Positions 57,477 through 59,734 of a stretch of 59,734 nt of DNA are shown in pieces. The stretch's first letter is position 1. Every line of letters begins with the position of its first letter. The position numbers and the translations under genes were made by a program. The notes beneath the pieces are model-generated. The model made no database searches, was not told the origin of the DNA, and worked only from the letters and a program-made list of their open reading frames with translations. Source of the stretch: Apiospora phragmitis (Eukaryota > Ascomycota > Sordariomycetes > Amphisphaeriales > Apiosporaceae); the NCBI GenBank assembly GCA_038363925.1, contig JAQQWL010000019.1:1-59734 (forward strand), written 5' to 3'.

Positions 57477-58075
57477 GACGATGCTATAGACTGTTAGCTC
57501 ACCAAGTCTGCGATCACTCACCGCCGGTCAAGTAGGCCAAAGCAGCCGGTCGCGCGTCAAGCAAAGTCAAGCAAATCAATCAGTCAAAGTCCAAGTCAAA
57601 CGACAAATCAACCGAGAAGGCCAGTTTCGCTGACAAGCAATCCAGCTTCCATGTCTCCTCCAGCCCAAAACTGCGAGGCTGGAAGCGTGGATCCTTTCCC
57701 ACAAGCCCCGGATCTTTCAGCAAAGGACAGTCAAGCCGTTTGCTGGGTAGAAACCGGAATGCTGGCTCAGGGCGCGAGGTACAGACGTTTCTTCGATCGA
57801 GATGTGTCTTGACGGAGGTGTTGATGAAGGTGTTGTGACAAAGGTGGAGGTAATAATATTGAGGTAGTGGATTAATGATGCAGGAAGGTTGGTGTGGTAG
57901 GCAGATGGAGGTGGGTGGGTCAATCGGGGATGAAGTCTGAAAGAGCGGGGAAACAGTTAGTCCGGTTTCCGAGATGGGCCTTTGTGTTTGATTTGACCTC
58001 TGAAGGTGCATTAGGTGTGGATTGACAAGGCCAGCCATAACGGCTAGGCCCGTAACGCTTTTAGCCACAGGCAGC
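57477..58075. other. Upstream region of the coiled-coil gene
   Basis: About 0.6 kb with no gene I can support. It ends where the AT-rich subtelomeric block begins. Confidence 0.4.
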
Positions 58076-59705
58076 TCTTCTTTTATTAATCCAGTAATCG
58101 TATTATCGCAGCGATTAATATAATCGGGTAGAATAATAAAACTGCCTGCTAATTATTTAGAGTCTTTATTAAGACAGTGGCTCTCTTTACTTTTTTTTTT
58201 TATTACTTTAATTAATAACGCTTTAATAAAATTTAAAAAAACTATATAATTAAAGATATTTTTTTATTATTAACTTAATAACTCGTTTTATTTTAAAGCT
58301 TAATTATAAGTTATTACTTAAGTGAATTATTTTTAAAATAAAATTTTCTTTTATGTTTAATATTATAATAGGGCTAAGAAATCGCGACTTAACATATATT
58401 ATATATAAAATCGTACAGCGGATCTATAAAATATACCCGTGTGGCGTAGGGTAGCGGGAATTTTAAGCGTAGGATCTTATATAAGAATCGGAGTAGGATT
58501 TAAATAGAAATAGTTATTAAATTTTTTAAAAATTATAAAACTAGAGTAAAGTTTTATAAAATTAATATTTAATATACGACGTTATAAATAAAAGTTTATA
58601 AAAAAAAGATCTCGGTTATAATAAAAATAAGGTTTTAATATAAAAGTATTATAATATTTTTTAAACTAATTATATATTATAAGTTAATTTTATATTATTT
58701 ATTATATAACGATATTATTATAAAAAAATAAATGATAAAAATTAAAGTAAATATTATTAATTTATATAAAACTTATCGGTTGTTATCGAAATTATCGTAA
58801 TTATTTTATTATATAAGCTTATTATATAATTTTAAGTCTTTTAATTTAAATTAATCGTGTGCTTAATATTACTAAGCTGCGCCGGGGGCGCTCGAGTAGC
58901 CGGACAACGAATTCTAATATTATTAATAGCCTCGTTATTTTTTATATTAACGCGAACGTCGTTCTTTATATACTTTAAAACGTAATTAATTTATTTATAA
59001 TTAATATAATAATTACCGAAGTTATTAAATAATCGTATATAGTATAAAAATGAGGTTGTAAAGTTATTATTAAGTATAATTTATTAATAATATTTATTAT
59101 AAAACGGATTTTCGAATTAATTACGGCTTACTATTAATAAATTATTAATATAGCTCGAGCGAGCGGAGGCAATTTATTTAAACTTAATAAACCTTTATAT
59201 AATAATTATAGGCTAGTTAACGGTACTGCGGTCACCTAAGCATCATTCCGCCGGTTGTTCGAGCAGAATAATTTCGCGATTCGGTGTGGCGTATAGGCTT
59301 GCCCCCCTCGGCTCGTAACAGAATAACACGTAACAGGGTAACGCGGTTAATTAACGTGTTGTATACCGCGCGCCCCCTTATTTAAAGTACGTCGGGGTTC
59401 GTTTAGGTTAAAGTAATATTAACGATTATAAAAAAACGAATAAAATAAATTATTTTTAAATATATATTTCGTACGCACATTTCGGCGGGCGAACTTTTTT
59501 TTTTTTTTTTAAATCTTTTTTTTAAACTTTTTTTTATTTACACGAGAATAAAATAAGAATAAATATAATATAACCGGCTATATTAACTCTTTTTTTATAT
59601 ATATTATATAACGATATTACGATTAAATAATATATATATCGGCGCGGTTTATTATTTAAAAAAGAGGCGCTTATAATAATAACGGCGTACGCGGTAACGT
59701 CCCTA
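58075..59705. repeat. RIP-mutated subtelomeric AT-rich block
   Basis: The composition switches abruptly at about 58075 to AT-rich, TpA-dominated sequence like that of the left block, with isolated GC-rich islands (59220-59345). No protein frame survives; it could be an old transposon or a subtelomeric repeat. No helicase-like subtelomeric gene is recognisable. Confidence 0.8.
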
Positions 59706-59709
59706 ACAT

Positions 59710-59734
59710 TTAGGGTTAGGGTTAGGGTCAGGGT
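59710..59734 (+). repeat. Telomere repeat tract (TTAGGG)n
   Basis: Three perfect TTAGGG units are followed by one TCAGGG unit and a final T, with the G-rich strand running towards the end of the window, the orientation of a right chromosome end. Filamentous ascomycetes use TTAGGG. Only about four units are present, so the tract is cut short by the assembly. Confidence 0.93.

Noticed and set aside
57580..58068. 162-codon minus-strand frame upstream of the coiled-coil gene
   Set aside because: No domain, biased composition, lies in the probable promoter and touches the AT-rich boundary.

Overview
The window is the right-hand end of a chromosome or contig from a filamentous ascomycete (Pezizomycotina, probably a Sordariomycete). 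It ends in TTAGGG telomere repeats pointing outward (59710-59734). Genes carry short GT-AG introns, and the AT-rich blocks show the TpA-rich, CpA/TpG-poor signature of repeat-induced point mutation (RIP). The families present (multimodular fungal NRPS, fungal rhodopsin-like 7TM proteins, cutinase, GMC oxidoreductase) are typical of such fungi. The species cannot be fixed from sequence alone.

Layout. 1-8.6 kb is RIP-mutated transposon debris: a Ty1/copia relic on the minus strand and a pair of LTR-like repeats. 8.6-12 kb is a decay zone with a truncated P450, a 7TM gene and an unknown gene, each carrying stops of the kind RIP makes. 12.2-42.8 kb is a secondary-metabolite gene cluster: ABC-B multidrug transporter (+), pyrroline-5-carboxylate reductase-like enzyme (-), MFS transporter (+), 2-oxoglutarate/Fe(II) oxygenase (-), a five-module NRPS of about 16.7 kb (+), GMC oxidoreductase (-) and SDR (+). 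Strands alternate strictly, so each gene is convergent with one neighbour and divergent from the other. 42.9-48.2 kb holds two 7TM membrane proteins and a 3-ketosphinganine reductase-like SDR. 48.2-51.1 kb is gene-poor, with a degraded carrier-domain relic and a small inverted-repeat element. 51.3-57.5 kb holds an internally deleted 7TM gene, an unknown ORF, a cutinase and a coiled-coil protein. 58.1 kb to the end is RIP-mutated subtelomere plus telomere.

How the cluster may work. The NRPS reads A-T-(C-A-T)x4-CT. The last condensation-like domain has the SHxxxDG-S motif of fungal cyclising CT domains, so a cyclic pentapeptide is the simplest product. The oxygenase and P5C-reductase-like gene flanking the NRPS match the known two-step logic for methylated prolines (leucine or isoleucine oxidised to a pyrroline carboxylate, then reduced), so I infer a methylproline-type building block; pipecolate is an alternative. 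The GMC enzyme and SDR are candidate tailoring enzymes, and the ABC and MFS proteins candidate exporters. No pathway-specific transcription factor and no intact P450 is visible.

Caution. The NRPS (about 10 sites), ABC transporter (5), SDR (2-3), MFS (1) and coiled-coil gene (1) are interrupted by single-base frameshifts, almost all at runs of the same base and with no accompanying nonsense mutations. This looks more like sequence error than decay, but only resequencing can tell.
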